A stretch of DNA of 64,000 nucleotides from Candidatus Saccharimonadota bacterium (GCA_015655045.1 JAATFU010000005.1:62001-126000); one strand, 5' to 3'; positions 19,441-29,065 are shown, counted from the stretch's first letter. Program-made: numbers and translations. The notes: generated by a model from the sequence alone, not told the origin.

Positions 19441-21321
19441 TTAAGCTAGGACTGCCTTAATTCGTCTTATTCCAGCACTGCTTGATTCTTCCTTAATAAT
19501 CTTGAATGCCCTGCCACCTTCAGCCAGTGCGCCCGTGTGGGTCACGTGTGGACCACCACAAATCTCCAGAGAAGCAACGTGATTATCTGGACCCATTTGA
19601 TAGACTTTCACCATCTCACCGTATCGTTCACCAAACGGACCAATCGCGCCCATATCAAGCGCGGCCTGCGTTGGATATTCACTATATTTTACCGGTAAAT
19701 CTTCAGCAATCCAGCCATTTACCAAGTCTTCAATTTTTTGAATATCTTCAGGACTTACTTTTTCATCATGATTAAAATCAAACCTAAGACGCTCTTCGGT
19801 AATGTTGCTCCCGTGTTGACGGAGGTCAGGGCCGTACAATGTACGCAGAGCAGATTGTAATAAGTGCGTCGCCGTATGATATTTCTTATGAATTTCCTTA
19901 TCGCCACCCAGTCCACCTTTAAAGGTTCCTTTGGCAGCAGTTTGAGAACGTTGACGCTGTTCAAGCATCTTCGCATCAAATTCTTGACGCCACTGTTCGG
20001 ATAAAGTGATGCCCTGTTTGAATGCCTCCTCAGTACTGAGTTCGACTGGAAAGCCATACGTATCATAAAGCTTGAAGAGCTCTTCGCCAGTAATACCCTG
20101 TTGGGCAAACTTGCTTAGTTCATTCAGACCTTTTCGAAGCGTTTGGCGAAATACCTTCTCTTCCTTTGCAAGCGTCACAATGACGTCGTCACGTTGTTCC
20201 TTCACTTCTGGATAGTCATTTGTATATAGGTCGGCAATCACTGGAACGATTTCTTCAAGAAAGTTTTGTTCAATACCTAAATCAAAGGCAAAACGAATCG
20301 CTCGACGTAGCAAGCGGCGCATCACGTAGCCCTGCTCCTTATTGGCTGGCTTTACCCCATCTACCGCCAGGAAGGTCGCAGCGCGCAAGTGGTCAGCAAT
20401 CACTCGCATACTTTCGGTATGCGTTTCATACGCCTTACCACTTAATACTTGGAGCTTCTCAATAATTGGCCAGAGCAGGCTAATCTTAAAGACATCAGGG
20501 CTATCAATTGCTGCTGCGGCAATACGCTCAAGGCCGCCGCCAAAATCAACGTTTTGTTTTACGAGCGGCTCAAAGTTACCATCCTCAAGACGGTGATATT
20601 GCATGAAAACTTGGTTGCCAATCTCCATAAACTGTCCACTATCACTAGCGGGGTGGGCTAGTCCATAACCTTCTGCATGATTTTGAGGACCAAAGTCATA
20701 GAAGACTTCGCTATCGGGTCCACATGGATCACCAATCGGCGTCTTCTCAAGTCCACCACCGCGGCTCCACCAGTTCTCGCCATCATCGTAAAAGAAGATG
20801 CGCTCACCCGGCTTAATGCCGCGAATATCGCCGTCAGCTTGACTACCAATCTCCACAATTTGCGCTTCAATACCTTTTTCTTCAAATACTTTCTGCCAAA
20901 TGGATGCAGCTTCGTCATCCCGTGGAATATTATGTGCTGGATCACCCATAAAGGCAGTCACGTAAATCTTATTTGGATCGAGTCCAACCACATCTGTTAG
21001 AAACTCAAAGAACCACCGTATTTGTTGCTCTTTAAAATAATCACCTAGACTCCAGTTTCCAAGCATCTCAAAAAATGTAGTGTGGCGATTATCACCCACG
21101 TCCTCAATATCTTGCGCTCGCAAAGCCGTTTGACTATCTACGAGACGGATCCCTGCTGGGTGCACTTCGCCAAGTAAATAGGGCAAAAGTGGCTGCATGC
21201 CACTCCCGGTGAATAAAGTTGTCGGATCATTATAGGGAATAAGCTTGGCACGTGGAATAATTGCGTGACCACGGGCGGCAAAGTACTGCAAATAGGCATT
21301 ACGAATTTCTTGAGCATTCAT
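19441..21321 (-). CDS. alaS: Alanyl-tRNA synthetase, minimal form
   Basis: 626 residues against about 875 in E. coli. The class II catalytic core and tRNA-recognition part (about 1-450) are present (FFEMLGNWSLGDYFK, FMEIGNQVFMQ, GGGLERIAAA). The editing SAD domain is present, with zinc ligands HTATH (482-486) and CGGPH (588-592). Two parts are missing: the beta-barrel normally lying between the core and the SAD domain (only about 60 residues separate TYGFP from HTATH) and the whole C-terminal C-Ala/DHHA1 domain. TATAAT ends 8 nt before the ATG. Confidence 0.95.
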   Translation of the reverse strand: MNAQEIRNAYLQYFAARGHAIIPRAKLIPYNDPTTLFTGSGMQPLLPYLLGEVHPAGIRLVDSQTALRAQDIEDVGDNRHTTFFEMLGNWSLGDYFKEQQIRWFFEFLTDVVGLDPNKIYVTAFMGDPAHNIPRDDEAASIWQKVFEEKGIEAQIVEIGSQADGDIRGIKPGERIFFYDDGENWWSRGGGLEKTPIGDPCGPDSEVFYDFGPQNHAEGYGLAHPASDSGQFMEIGNQVFMQYHRLEDGNFEPLVKQNVDFGGGLERIAAAAIDSPDVFKISLLWPIIEKLQVLSGKAYETHTESMRVIADHLRAATFLAVDGVKPANKEQGYVMRRLLRRAIRFAFDLGIEQNFLEEIVPVIADLYTNDYPEVKEQRDDVIVTLAKEEKVFRQTLRKGLNELSKFAQQGITGEELFKLYDTYGFPVELSTEEAFKQGITLSEQWRQEFDAKMLEQRQRSQTAAKGTFKGGLGGDKEIHKKYHTATHLLQSALRTLYGPDLRQHGSNITEERLRFDFNHDEKVSPEDIQKIEDLVNGWIAEDLPVKYSEYPTQAALDMGAIGPFGERYGEMVKVYQMGPDNHVASLEICGGPHVTHTGALAEGGRAFKIIKEESSSAGIRRIKAVLA

Positions 21322-21363
21322 GTTAAGTCATTATAACAGAGCAGCTCTTTCTCCGTAAGATAG

Positions 21364-21897
21364 CTAGTAAGCTCCTCTCCAAACGGGGCGAGATGCTGAG
21401 GAGTTACGCCATCCATCAGATCCAGATTTGTCGACATCGGCCTGCTCAAGACCATTGAGGCTATCTAACTTTGATATGCCCAAAATGTAACAATTCGGAG
21501 TTGAGCTTCCACATTGTGCCGTATTGTTACTATAAAAATAGTAGTAAAAGAAATGGGTACTATCATTAACTGGATCGGCTGGTATGGGCCTCATGTACGG
21601 AAGAAGTTTATTGAGCCAGCTAGAGCCCTGGATACTACTTACCTCCCATCCTCCACCAGGGTATCCGTCCACACTCGATGTTCCACTGTTAGTAGCTAGC
21701 GGATAAGTACCGATATCGGTCTTATATAATTCCAATGCCCGACGTATTTTAGATATCTCGTCAATACGAACGGTGTCTCGCGCTCGGGCAGAGATACCAC
21801 CATATGAGATGGTTACAATTGCAGCAAGAATAGCAATGACGACGATAACTACGAGAAGTTCAACAATAGTGAAGCCATTCTGCTTATACTTATACAT
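21364..21897 (-). CDS. Type IV prepilin-like protein
   Basis: 177 residues. The class III signal is textbook: a short basic leader, then G-FTIVELLVVIVVIAILAAI, with cleavage after Gly8 and Glu at +5 of the mature protein. The region after the helix (ARARDTVRIDEISKIRRAL...YKTDIGTYP) is typical of type II pseudopilin/type IV pilin heads. The C-terminal half has two Cys (QCGSSTPNCYILG) that could form a disulfide loop. TGCTAAACT extended -10 ends 8 nt before the ATG. Isolated from other pilus genes. Confidence 0.85.
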   Translation of the reverse strand: MYKYKQNGFTIVELLVVIVVIAILAAIVTISYGGISARARDTVRIDEISKIRRALELYKTDIGTYPLATNSGTSSVDGYPGGGWEVSSIQGSSWLNKLLPYMRPIPADPVNDSTHFFYYYFYSNNTAQCGSSTPNCYILGISKLDSLNGLEQADVDKSGSDGWRNSSASRPVWRGAY

Positions 21898-21928
21898 ATT
21901 CTTTTAGTTTAGCATATGGCTCATGAGC

Positions 21929-22975
21929 CTAAACCACGATACCACCGCCAACACATATGGAGCCATTATAAATAACGACTGACTGGCCAGGTGCCACAGC
22001 TCGCTCGGCATTAGATAAATCGAGCTCTACTCCAGCCTCATTTAGCATCAGGTTGGCCGAGACAAGAGGCGCTCGGTGACGTACACGAATCTGATAGGTA
22101 CCACTAACGGGCGCTTCATTAATCCAATGAATGCTAGCTAGTCCAACCGTCTTCTTCCAAAGTGTGTCATCGTTTAGATCTGTCGTAACGTAGACTTCAT
22201 TCTTATCCATATCTTTACCTACCACATAATAGGGTAAGCCACCGCCCACTTCTAAGCCATGACGTTGGCCAAGCGTGTAGAAAATAGCTCCATCGTGGTG
22301 CCCCAAAACCCTACCAGTTGACTTATCAATGATTTCTCCCGGCTTTTGCTCCACATATACACTGAGAAAGTCGCGAATACCTACCTTACCGACAAAGCAA
22401 ATGCCCTGGCTATCCTTTTTCGCAGCCGTATATAGACCACGTGCTTTAGCCATTTCTCTCACCTGTGGTTTCGTGAATTCACCAAGTGGAAACAGGGTTT
22501 TTTGCAGTGCCTGGCCTGTAACGCGATAGAGAAAATATGTCTGGTCCTTATTTGTATCGACTGCTTGTTTTAAAACGCCGTCTTCAACTCTGGCATAATG
22601 ACCCATCGCAATCATGTCAGCTCCTTCTTCAAGTGAGGTCTCGAGGAATAGTTTAAATTTCACCTCTTGGTTACACATAATATCCGGGTTAGGTGTTCGT
22701 CCTCGTTTATATTCTTCAATCATATAATCGACAACTTTGTGCTTGTACTCGTTTTCAAAATCAAAGACTTTAAAGTTAATCCCTAGTTGCACTGCCACCC
22801 GTTTTGCATCAGCTAGATCATCCGCCCAAGGACAAATCATTCCAGGTAGGTCTTGGGTCCAGTTCTTCATGTACACCCCAGTCACATCATAGCCTTGCTC
22901 AAGCAGGAGGGCTGCAGTTAAAGAAGAATCAACTCCCCCACTCATCCCCACGTAGACTTTTATTTTCTGATTCAT
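21929..22975 (-). CDS. mnmA: tRNA-specific 2-thiouridylase MnmA
   Basis: 348 residues. PP-loop GMSGGVDSS near the start, first catalytic Cys in NPDIMCNQEVKF and second in SQGICFVGKVG. It adds sulfur to uridine 34 of tRNA-Lys, Glu and Gln. It begins right after the ydcF stop with a GGAGGTG Shine-Dalgarno. A cysteine desulfurase sits in the same cluster and can supply the persulfide. tRNA-Glu(UUC) in this window is a likely substrate. Confidence 0.96.
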   Translation of the reverse strand: MNQKIKVYVGMSGGVDSSLTAALLLEQGYDVTGVYMKNWTQDLPGMICPWADDLADAKRVAVQLGINFKVFDFENEYKHKVVDYMIEEYKRGRTPNPDIMCNQEVKFKLFLETSLEEGADMIAMGHYARVEDGVLKQAVDTNKDQTYFLYRVTGQALQKTLFPLGEFTKPQVREMAKARGLYTAAKKDSQGICFVGKVGIRDFLSVYVEQKPGEIIDKSTGRVLGHHDGAIFYTLGQRHGLEVGGGLPYYVVGKDMDKNEVYVTTDLNDDTLWKKTVGLASIHWINEAPVSGTYQIRVRHRAPLVSANLMLNEAGVELDLSNAERAVAPGQSVVIYNGSICVGGGIVV

Positions 22976-23575
22976 TTAGGCACCTCCGACGTAAAAAGCA
23001 ATGATCTTAAAGAATTCTCCGAGTGCTAACCACCACCCTCGTGGCGTAAGCCACCACCAAGCCGACCAATCTTTATCAGTTACCACCGGACTGTTCACAA
23101 TATGAACCCCTGGGGCGGCTTTATGGAATTCAAGCAGTGCCCGTCGTTGGTGATAGCCCGAGGTAACGAGAATAATACTTCCGATAGAGTTTCGAGCAAA
23201 AATCGCTTCTGTATTCTCAGCATTTTGTTGGGTTGTTGCGCCAACTTCATCAAGAAGAATGTGTGATTGCGGAACACCAGCAGCAACCGCCCGAGCACGC
23301 ATGGCGGCTGCGTTACTTGGTCCCGATTTATCTTGAGCTGCACCAGAGAAGATAAGGGTATGAGACCATCCGGCTTGGTATAGCGTGAGTGCCTGGTCGG
23401 TGCGAGCATTCGTATCGCCCCCGCTTACAACGACAATCGCATCGACTGACTGACATGGGGTATGAGTATTAGGAGTCGAGCCACAGTGCTTTATGTCATT
23501 TGGCTCTAGATACATACTAAGGCCAAAGATAATAGCGGCAAGAACAATAATAAAAATAGTGAGCGATTTAATCAT
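22976..23575 (-). CDS. YdcF/SanA-like DUF218 membrane protein
   Basis: 199 residues. One N-terminal membrane helix (about 3-22) precedes a DUF218 domain with AIVVVSGGDTNARTDQALTLY, LIFSGAAQD, ILLDEVGATTQQNAENT and IILVTSGYHQRRA. The family (YdcF, ElyC, SanA) is linked to envelope integrity, and the biochemical role is unsettled. It overlaps the cysteine desulfurase by 4 nt and abuts mnmA, so it is co-transcribed with the thiolation genes, perhaps only by genome packing. Confidence 0.85.
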   Translation of the reverse strand: MIKSLTIFIIVLAAIIFGLSMYLEPNDIKHCGSTPNTHTPCQSVDAIVVVSGGDTNARTDQALTLYQAGWSHTLIFSGAAQDKSGPSNAAAMRARAVAAGVPQSHILLDEVGATTQQNAENTEAIFARNSIGSIILVTSGYHQRRALLEFHKAAPGVHIVNSPVVTDKDWSAWWWLTPRGWWLALGEFFKIIAFYVGGA

Positions 23576-24726
23576 CGGCTAACCCGATCATATTCACGTC
23601 TCACTTCTTCGATCATAATTTGTCCAGCCTGAGCGATATTCTCTTTCGTAGAAAGATGTCCTAGACTGAGTCGGATACTCCCATCAGCCACCTTCTCAGG
23701 TAGACCAATGGCCGTGAGTACGTGCGAGCGTGTCCCCTTGTTGGCCGCACACGCACTGCCCGTGGCGACAAGGACGCCTCGATTCTCAAGTGAAAAGAGT
23801 AAACGTTCTCCATCAATATTTGGAAATGAGATATGGAGATGACCCGCGAGTCGATGTTTGGGGTGGCCGGAAACAATCGCCTCTGGAAACGCGGCTGTAA
23901 GGCGTTCTTGAAGACTGTCACGTAAATCTCGTAAACGATCCGCTTCATAGACCCGGTGCTCGGTCGCAAGCTCGAGAGCTCGGGCGAATCCAATAGTACC
24001 CGCCACATTCTCTGTTCCACTCCGTAAGCCTCTCTCTTGACCACCACCGACAATTTGCGCCGAAAGCTTCACGTGACTTGCAGCCCACAAAAGACCCATC
24101 TGTTTCGGGCCATAAATCTTGGCTGCATTGATAGTCAGCATATCAAGACCCAAGCGAGCAACGTTAATATCAAGCTGCCCTACACCTTGCGACGCATCAC
24201 TATGAAAATAGAGAGGTGTCGTATTATTGTGAGCAAGTCGATCTTCTCGTTCCTGCTTAATCACCGTGGCAATATCACGAAGTGGTTGGATTGTACCAAG
24301 CTCATTGTTGGCAAGAGCAATACTGACAAGCTCAGTATCTGGCCGAAGCGCCGCCCGCACACTGTCTGCAGTGACATATCCTCGCGCATCTGAAGAAATG
24401 AGTGTATGCGCACGTAATTTGGCGGCTTCGAGAACGGCGTGATGCTCGATGTTCGCCGTCACCACATGTCCCTTGATATTTCCAAAAGCTAGATTAATTG
24501 ATTCAGTCGCACCCGCGGTCATAATAAGTTCATCGGACTTAGCACCGATTTGTTTCGCCAGAACCTGCTTTGCAGCTTCGTAGGCCCGACGCACCTCGAT
24601 TGCCGGTGCATAGGGACTTGAGGGGTTATAAAAAAACTCCGTAAAGAACGGCTGCATGGCAGATAGTACCCGCTCATCGAGAGGCGTAGCGGCTGCATGA
24701 TCAAGGTAAATAGATGTTATCTTCAC
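23572..24726 (-). CDS. Cysteine desulfurase (NifS/IscS family)
   Basis: 384 residues. PLP enzyme motifs: start YLDHAAATPLDERV, cofactor region HSDASQGVGQLD, Schiff-base Lys in TINAAKIYGPKQ, and catalytic Cys in ATGSACAANKGTRSH (short IscS-like loop). It releases sulfur from cysteine as persulfide for tRNA thiolation and Fe-S clusters. It is first in the operon with ydcF and mnmA. The start is GTG 24726. A TATAAT box ends exactly 6 nt before it with no Shine-Dalgarno, so translation probably begins on a leaderless GTG. Confidence 0.95.
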   Translation of the reverse strand: MKITSIYLDHAAATPLDERVLSAMQPFFTEFFYNPSSPYAPAIEVRRAYEAAKQVLAKQIGAKSDELIMTAGATESINLAFGNIKGHVVTANIEHHAVLEAAKLRAHTLISSDARGYVTADSVRAALRPDTELVSIALANNELGTIQPLRDIATVIKQEREDRLAHNNTTPLYFHSDASQGVGQLDINVARLGLDMLTINAAKIYGPKQMGLLWAASHVKLSAQIVGGGQERGLRSGTENVAGTIGFARALELATEHRVYEADRLRDLRDSLQERLTAAFPEAIVSGHPKHRLAGHLHISFPNIDGERLLFSLENRGVLVATGSACAANKGTRSHVLTAIGLPEKVADGSIRLSLGHLSTKENIAQAGQIMIEEVRREYDRVSR

Positions 24727-24732
24727 TGAATT

Positions 24733-24738
24733 ATTATA
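24733..24738 (-). promoter_or_regulatory. -10 box of leaderless cysteine desulfurase gene
   Basis: TATAAT, then AATTCA, then the GTG start codon. The 6-nt gap puts the expected transcription start at the G of GTG. Confidence 0.6.
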
Positions 24739-24743
24739 TCAAG

Positions 24744-25487
24744 TTATGCAGCGAGATCGTGATCACTTTTGTAACCGACCTCGTCTTTTATGGGATCCGT
24801 TTCAATGGTAGGAGGCGTTGGAATGGTCTGGTCGAAATATAAATTTGTGGTCACTTGATTATAATAGGCGTGAGCATAGTACCCAAATCGACGTAATTCT
24901 TCGCCCGAGATAACGGTGTGGCCCACTCCGTCAGTTACGAGTAGAATACGATCCGGATTAACGATAAATCGGTGTGCCAAGATGCCTTGACCTTTTTTCT
25001 CAGTTTGGACTGTTCGGGCATAAAACCAGTCGTGATTGTTGGTGTAGTAAAACTTGTGACTATGACCAGCAGGGAGTTTCGGAAGAAAGTTAGAGCTCAG
25101 ATTACTCTCGGCTTCAATCAGATACTCAGGAGTAACGTCTTGCAAGCGTGGCATTGGTTCACGACCAAGCAGCTTCGAGAAGACGCGTAAAGGTCCTGTG
25201 GCTGGACGTGGCTCAAAAAAGGTTGAACCAAGTTTTCGCTCACGGGCCTGTTCAATCGCCTGCTCGATGATTCTAATCGATTGCGGATCAAGCTCGGCAC
25301 TCACCTGTTGCTCAATTGGCGAGGTCACGAACGAACGTGATACTTCTTCGCTGCTGTTTAGCCGCTGAAGAGTGGGGCCATTATTCACAAGTTCACTTGT
25401 CTGTTCAGGCGTAAAGAGCGCATCAATTTCAACACCAATTTCGTGGTGTTGTTCTGATTGAAAATCGTGCTCAGTTGATGGTGGCAT
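24744..25487 (-). CDS. Hypothetical protein, 247 residues
   Basis: Not recognised. The N-terminal 110 residues are Gln/Glu/Ser-rich and look disordered or helical. The rest looks like a compact alpha/beta domain (FYYTNNHDWFYARTVQ, HRFIVNPDRILLVTDGVGH, FGYYAHAYYNQVTTNLYFDQT). No signal peptide or membrane helix. GAGG lies about 9 nt upstream of the ATG. It lies between tatD and the cysteine desulfurase on the same strand with an 18-bp gap to the latter. Confidence 0.55.
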   Translation of the reverse strand: MPPSTEHDFQSEQHHEIGVEIDALFTPEQTSELVNNGPTLQRLNSSEEVSRSFVTSPIEQQVSAELDPQSIRIIEQAIEQARERKLGSTFFEPRPATGPLRVFSKLLGREPMPRLQDVTPEYLIEAESNLSSNFLPKLPAGHSHKFYYTNNHDWFYARTVQTEKKGQGILAHRFIVNPDRILLVTDGVGHTVISGEELRRFGYYAHAYYNQVTTNLYFDQTIPTPPTIETDPIKDEVGYKSDHDLAA

Positions 25488-25541
25488 GACGTGTAAGCCT
25501 CAGCGTATTAGGTTAACTTGTAGGTCTCTCTTTGTTTTGAA

Positions 25542-26288
25542 TTAGAGTGCGAATAACGCACGGGCATTTGTAGTCGTTGCATCCGCGATCATAGAAAGTG
25601 GCAAATGACGAATTTCAGCATGATGTTGGGCAACGTTTTTGACAAATGCTGGCTCATTTACTTTACCACGTAAGGGGACGGGCGTCAAGAAGGGCGCATC
25701 TGTTTCCAACAGCAAACGCTCCAAAGGAATCTGCTGAAACATAGCTTTTTGGGCCTCATCTTTCGTAAATGTACTAATGCCATTGACTCCTATAAATAGA
25801 CCTCGCGTCAGTGCCTTATCTAAGTTAGCCTGGGTATCGGTAAAACTATGCAACACACCTCGAATACCGGTAAAGCTATCGAATAAGGGCCAGAAGTCGG
25901 CAAATGCTTCACGCACATGGAAAATAATAGGGAGATTATGTGTTATTGCTAACTCCATTTGCCACTGGAGCGCCTGTAGTTGTGTCTCCCTGGGGCTATG
26001 AGTGTAAAAATAATCCAGTCCTATCTCACCAATAGCCACGAGTTTTGGGCGGGACACCCACTCGCCTATCATGTCGTATCCCTCACTGGTTTCGTGAGGA
26101 TGAATGCCAATAGAGGCAAATACCTCAGGGTGTTTCGCGGCAAACTCAATACACCTTCGTGAACTATCTTCGCTTGTGCCAACACAAATCATCTGGCTCA
26201 CCCCAGCCGCTCGAGCTCGAGCCAGCGTCTCAAGTGGGTCGAGCGGATAATCTGCCTCTTGAATATGGCAATGGGTATCAACTAGCAT
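25542..26288 (-). CDS. tatD: TatD-family metal-dependent DNase
   Basis: 248 residues. TIM-barrel metal motifs: DTHCHIQEADY, IGEIGLDYFYTHSP, IIFHVREA, and LLLETDAPFLTPVPLRG. Family members are 3'-5' DNases or hydrolases in DNA repair and degradation. It starts directly after the metG stop codon with no visible Shine-Dalgarno, so it probably depends on metG read-through. MetG-TatD is a common bacterial gene pair. Confidence 0.93.
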   Translation of the reverse strand: MLVDTHCHIQEADYPLDPLETLARARAAGVSQMICVGTSEDSSRRCIEFAAKHPEVFASIGIHPHETSEGYDMIGEWVSRPKLVAIGEIGLDYFYTHSPRETQLQALQWQMELAITHNLPIIFHVREAFADFWPLFDSFTGIRGVLHSFTDTQANLDKALTRGLFIGVNGISTFTKDEAQKAMFQQIPLERLLLETDAPFLTPVPLRGKVNEPAFVKNVAQHHAEIRHLPLSMIADATTTNARALFAL

Positions 26289-26290
26289 AT

Positions 26291-27772
26291 TTAAACTTTT
26301 TTAGGTGGTTCAGTGGTATGAAGATAGATTTTTGGAAACAAAACACCGTCGCTTGGCACCACAACACCCGATTCGAATGTTTGGTGAATCCGCGCAGCCG
26401 TCGCAGGCAAGAATGGCACTAGTAAGTCACCAATCTGCAATAAAGCGGCGACTGCATAGGCAAGGACTTCGCTTAGATGTTCCTCGGCTTCAGGGTCTTT
26501 ACCTCGCTGTTTTGCAATTTGCCATGGTTTTACGTTCTCGATATATTGATTAAGACTCCGAACCATGAGCCAGACCTCATCAAGCGCTTTATTAAATTCA
26601 AGTCCGTCCATTGCATCATGATAGGCACTCATGTCATGCTCACCTTGCGGAGCCGTACCAATGACCCCCGACTGATATAACGTCACCATGCTGGCAACTC
26701 GTTGAATAAGGTTTCCTAGATCATTGCCTAGCTCACTGTTATAGGCTTTTTCAAACTTTTCCCACGTAAAATCACCATCATCAAGAGTTGGAATGTGGCG
26801 CGAGAAGAAATAACGAAAGGCATCAAGGCCATACTGATCAATAATCTCGTTTGGATCAACTACGTTTCCAACTGTCTTACTCATTTTTTCACCACCTACA
26901 ACGACAAACCCATGAACCAATAGTTTTTTGGGAAGCTCAAGACCAAGGCCAAGTAGCATAGCGGGCCAAATACCAGCATGAAAACGAAGAATATCTTTGC
27001 CAATAACCTGGACATCAGCTGGCCAATATTCTTGCCAACCTTCTTGGTCGGGATAGCCAAGGACAGTAATATAATTTGCGAGGGCATCAAGCCAGACGTA
27101 CATAATCTGTTCAGGATCGCCCGGTACCGGTACGCCCCAACTCAAGTTTTTCTTTGGGCGAGAAATACTGACATCTTGTACGCCATCTTTTATGAGTTCC
27201 AAGAATTCCTTCTTACGAAACTCCGGGACAATCTCCATAACATTCGTTTCAATTGCTTCGCGAATTTTATCCGTAAAGGCACTTGTCTTTAAATAGTAAT
27301 TGTCTTCACTAATTTGCTGATAGGGCGTTTGGTGGTCGGGACAAATCCCGCCGGTCTCTTGAACTTCTTTATCGGTAAAGAACGCTTCATGTCCGACACA
27401 ATACCACCCTTGGTAGGTACCTTTATAGATATACGGGAGGAGTTTCTGCCAAATATACTGCACTGCCTGAACGTGATGTTCGTCAGTCGTGCGAATAAAG
27501 TCTGTGTAGCTTGCACCAACCTTCTTCACGAGAGCCTCAAAGTTAAGATATGTCTGATCGGTATATGCCTTTGGGGTAAGTCCTACTTCGGCTGCTTTGG
27601 CTGCAATTTTATTACCGTGTTCATCGGTCCCAACTTCAAAACGGACGTCATGACCATTTTGCTTCTGGTAGCGCGTCCAAATATCGGCCAGTAAGTAATC
27701 GAGAGCATTGCCAATGTGAGGTGTGCCATTAACATACGGGATGGCTGTGGCAATATATAATTTCTTTTCCAT
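26291..27772 (-). CDS. metG: Methionyl-tRNA synthetase
   Basis: 493 residues, class I. HIGH-type motif NGTPHIGNAL near 15, KMSKS motif GGEKMSKTVGN near 300. The connective zinc region is reduced: YCVGHEAFF pairs with GGICPDHQTP, lacking part of the four-Cys knuckle. The C-terminal EMAP-like tRNA-binding domain of longer MetRS is absent. TACAAT is followed by AGGAAGTACTT and then the ATG, giving a short leader with a weak Shine-Dalgarno. Operon with tatD. Confidence 0.96.
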   Translation of the reverse strand: MEKKLYIATAIPYVNGTPHIGNALDYLLADIWTRYQKQNGHDVRFEVGTDEHGNKIAAKAAEVGLTPKAYTDQTYLNFEALVKKVGASYTDFIRTTDEHHVQAVQYIWQKLLPYIYKGTYQGWYCVGHEAFFTDKEVQETGGICPDHQTPYQQISEDNYYLKTSAFTDKIREAIETNVMEIVPEFRKKEFLELIKDGVQDVSISRPKKNLSWGVPVPGDPEQIMYVWLDALANYITVLGYPDQEGWQEYWPADVQVIGKDILRFHAGIWPAMLLGLGLELPKKLLVHGFVVVGGEKMSKTVGNVVDPNEIIDQYGLDAFRYFFSRHIPTLDDGDFTWEKFEKAYNSELGNDLGNLIQRVASMVTLYQSGVIGTAPQGEHDMSAYHDAMDGLEFNKALDEVWLMVRSLNQYIENVKPWQIAKQRGKDPEAEEHLSEVLAYAVAALLQIGDLLVPFLPATAARIHQTFESGVVVPSDGVLFPKIYLHTTEPPKKV

Positions 27773-27831
27773 AAGTACTTCCTATTGTAACAGATAGTCA
27801 ATTGAGGCGAGAAGTGACCTCTTTAAGAACC

Positions 27832-28266
27832 TTAGGCGCCAGCTCTGGCAGCGGCTGAGGCAGGCAGTGCAGCGCAAACTCCTGGAGTTGACTCCTTGGT
27901 TGCGGCAGTTGCAAGTGTCTTATAGGCAGCACCTCGGAGGTTATACCCACGCATACAATAGTCGGTGGTATTAATAACGATATCAATCACGTTCCCAGGA
28001 CTCGGCGTAAAGTTAAGATTCGCATTCACGCCACTCCCTGAATACCAGGCAATACCTGCCGTATTATTCTTGACACCATACTGAGTCTCAAGGCCATCTA
28101 GGTCATCAAGGTCAGACAAAATGCTCTTATCTCGAGCATTCCCCTGGATGTTACCATACGAGACAATCGTAAGACTTGCGAGGATACCGATAACGACTAT
28201 CACTACCAGAAGTTCAATAATCGTAAATCCTTTTGTCGCAGACGATATCAATGTACGCGTATTCAT
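27832..28266 (-). CDS. Type IV prepilin-like protein
   Basis: 144 residues. A 13-residue leader ends KG, followed by FTIIELLVVIVVIGILASLTI, with Glu at +5. Two Cys in the C-terminal half (DYCMRGY and GVCAAL) could pair. The TGCTACACT extended -10 ends 7 nt before the ATG. A single gene between metG and rsmA, far from assembly genes; in these genomes prepilins are often scattered. Confidence 0.83.
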   Translation of the reverse strand: MNTRTLISSATKGFTIIELLVVIVVIGILASLTIVSYGNIQGNARDKSILSDLDDLDGLETQYGVKNNTAGIAWYSGSGVNANLNFTPSPGNVIDIVINTTDYCMRGYNLRGAAYKTLATAATKESTPGVCAALPASAAARAGA

Positions 28267-28288
28267 ACACCTGAGTGTAGCATGAGCA

Positions 28289-29065
28289 CTATAGGCTCAC
28301 AAGTTGAGCAAGTCGTTGCCAAGCCGCAAGATCTAATGCCTCGGCCCGATCATCAGGGTTGATTGACGCTTTTACAAGGAGCGCCTCAGCGTCCTCGCGA
28401 GAGATGCTCAATCCACCCGCAAGACTACTACGCAACTTCTTCCGTTTCGCAGAGAAGCCAGCCTTGACGATACGAAAAAAGTCAGCTTCGCTCACACCAC
28501 CGAACAACGGTTCAATTCGACGTCGTAGAATCACCACTTGGCTATCAACCTTTGGCGGTGGAGTAAAGAACTCACGCGGAACAACGTTACCAAGGCTTAC
28601 TTCGGCAAAGACCTGGGCGCTTACCCCTAGAATACTCATTTGACCTGGGTGAGCCGCTAAACGCTGTGCAACTTCTTTTTGGACGAGCAAGACTGCTACG
28701 CGTGGCTTATTCTCTGCCGTCATAAGAAGTTGGACAATCTTACTTGTAATGTAGTATGGCACATTCGCAACGACCTTATAGTCAGCGGGAAGACTTGAGA
28801 GGTTAAATGAAAGAATATCCTGGTTCACCACGCTTAGCTGCGTACCAGGAAACTGGGCGGGCAGTTTATCGGCCAATGCTTGATCGAATTCTACCGCTAT
28901 AACCCGCTTCGCTCGACGTAGGAGAATACTCGTGAGAGTTCCCAGGCCAGGCCCAATTTCAAGGACTGTATCGCTGTCAGTTATATCAGCACAGTCAGCA
29001 ATATGCGAAAGGATATCACGATCTTTGAGCCAATGTTGACCAAGGGATTTATTAGGAAGTGCCAT
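28289..29065 (-). CDS. rsmA: 16S rRNA dimethyladenosine transferase RsmA/KsgA
   Basis: 258 residues. Rossmann methyltransferase motifs: SLGQHWLKD at the start, SAM site LEIGPGLGTLTSILL, catalytic NVPYYITSKIV. It dimethylates two adjacent adenines in the 3' end loop of 16S rRNA. The start overlaps the rpf-like stop as TAATG, with no independent Shine-Dalgarno, so translation is probably coupled. Confidence 0.96.
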   Translation of the reverse strand: MALPNKSLGQHWLKDRDILSHIADCADITDSDTVLEIGPGLGTLTSILLRRAKRVIAVEFDQALADKLPAQFPGTQLSVVNQDILSFNLSSLPADYKVVANVPYYITSKIVQLLMTAENKPRVAVLLVQKEVAQRLAAHPGQMSILGVSAQVFAEVSLGNVVPREFFTPPPKVDSQVVILRRRIEPLFGGVSEADFFRIVKAGFSAKRKKLRSSLAGGLSISREDAEALLVKASINPDDRAEALDLAAWQRLAQLVSL

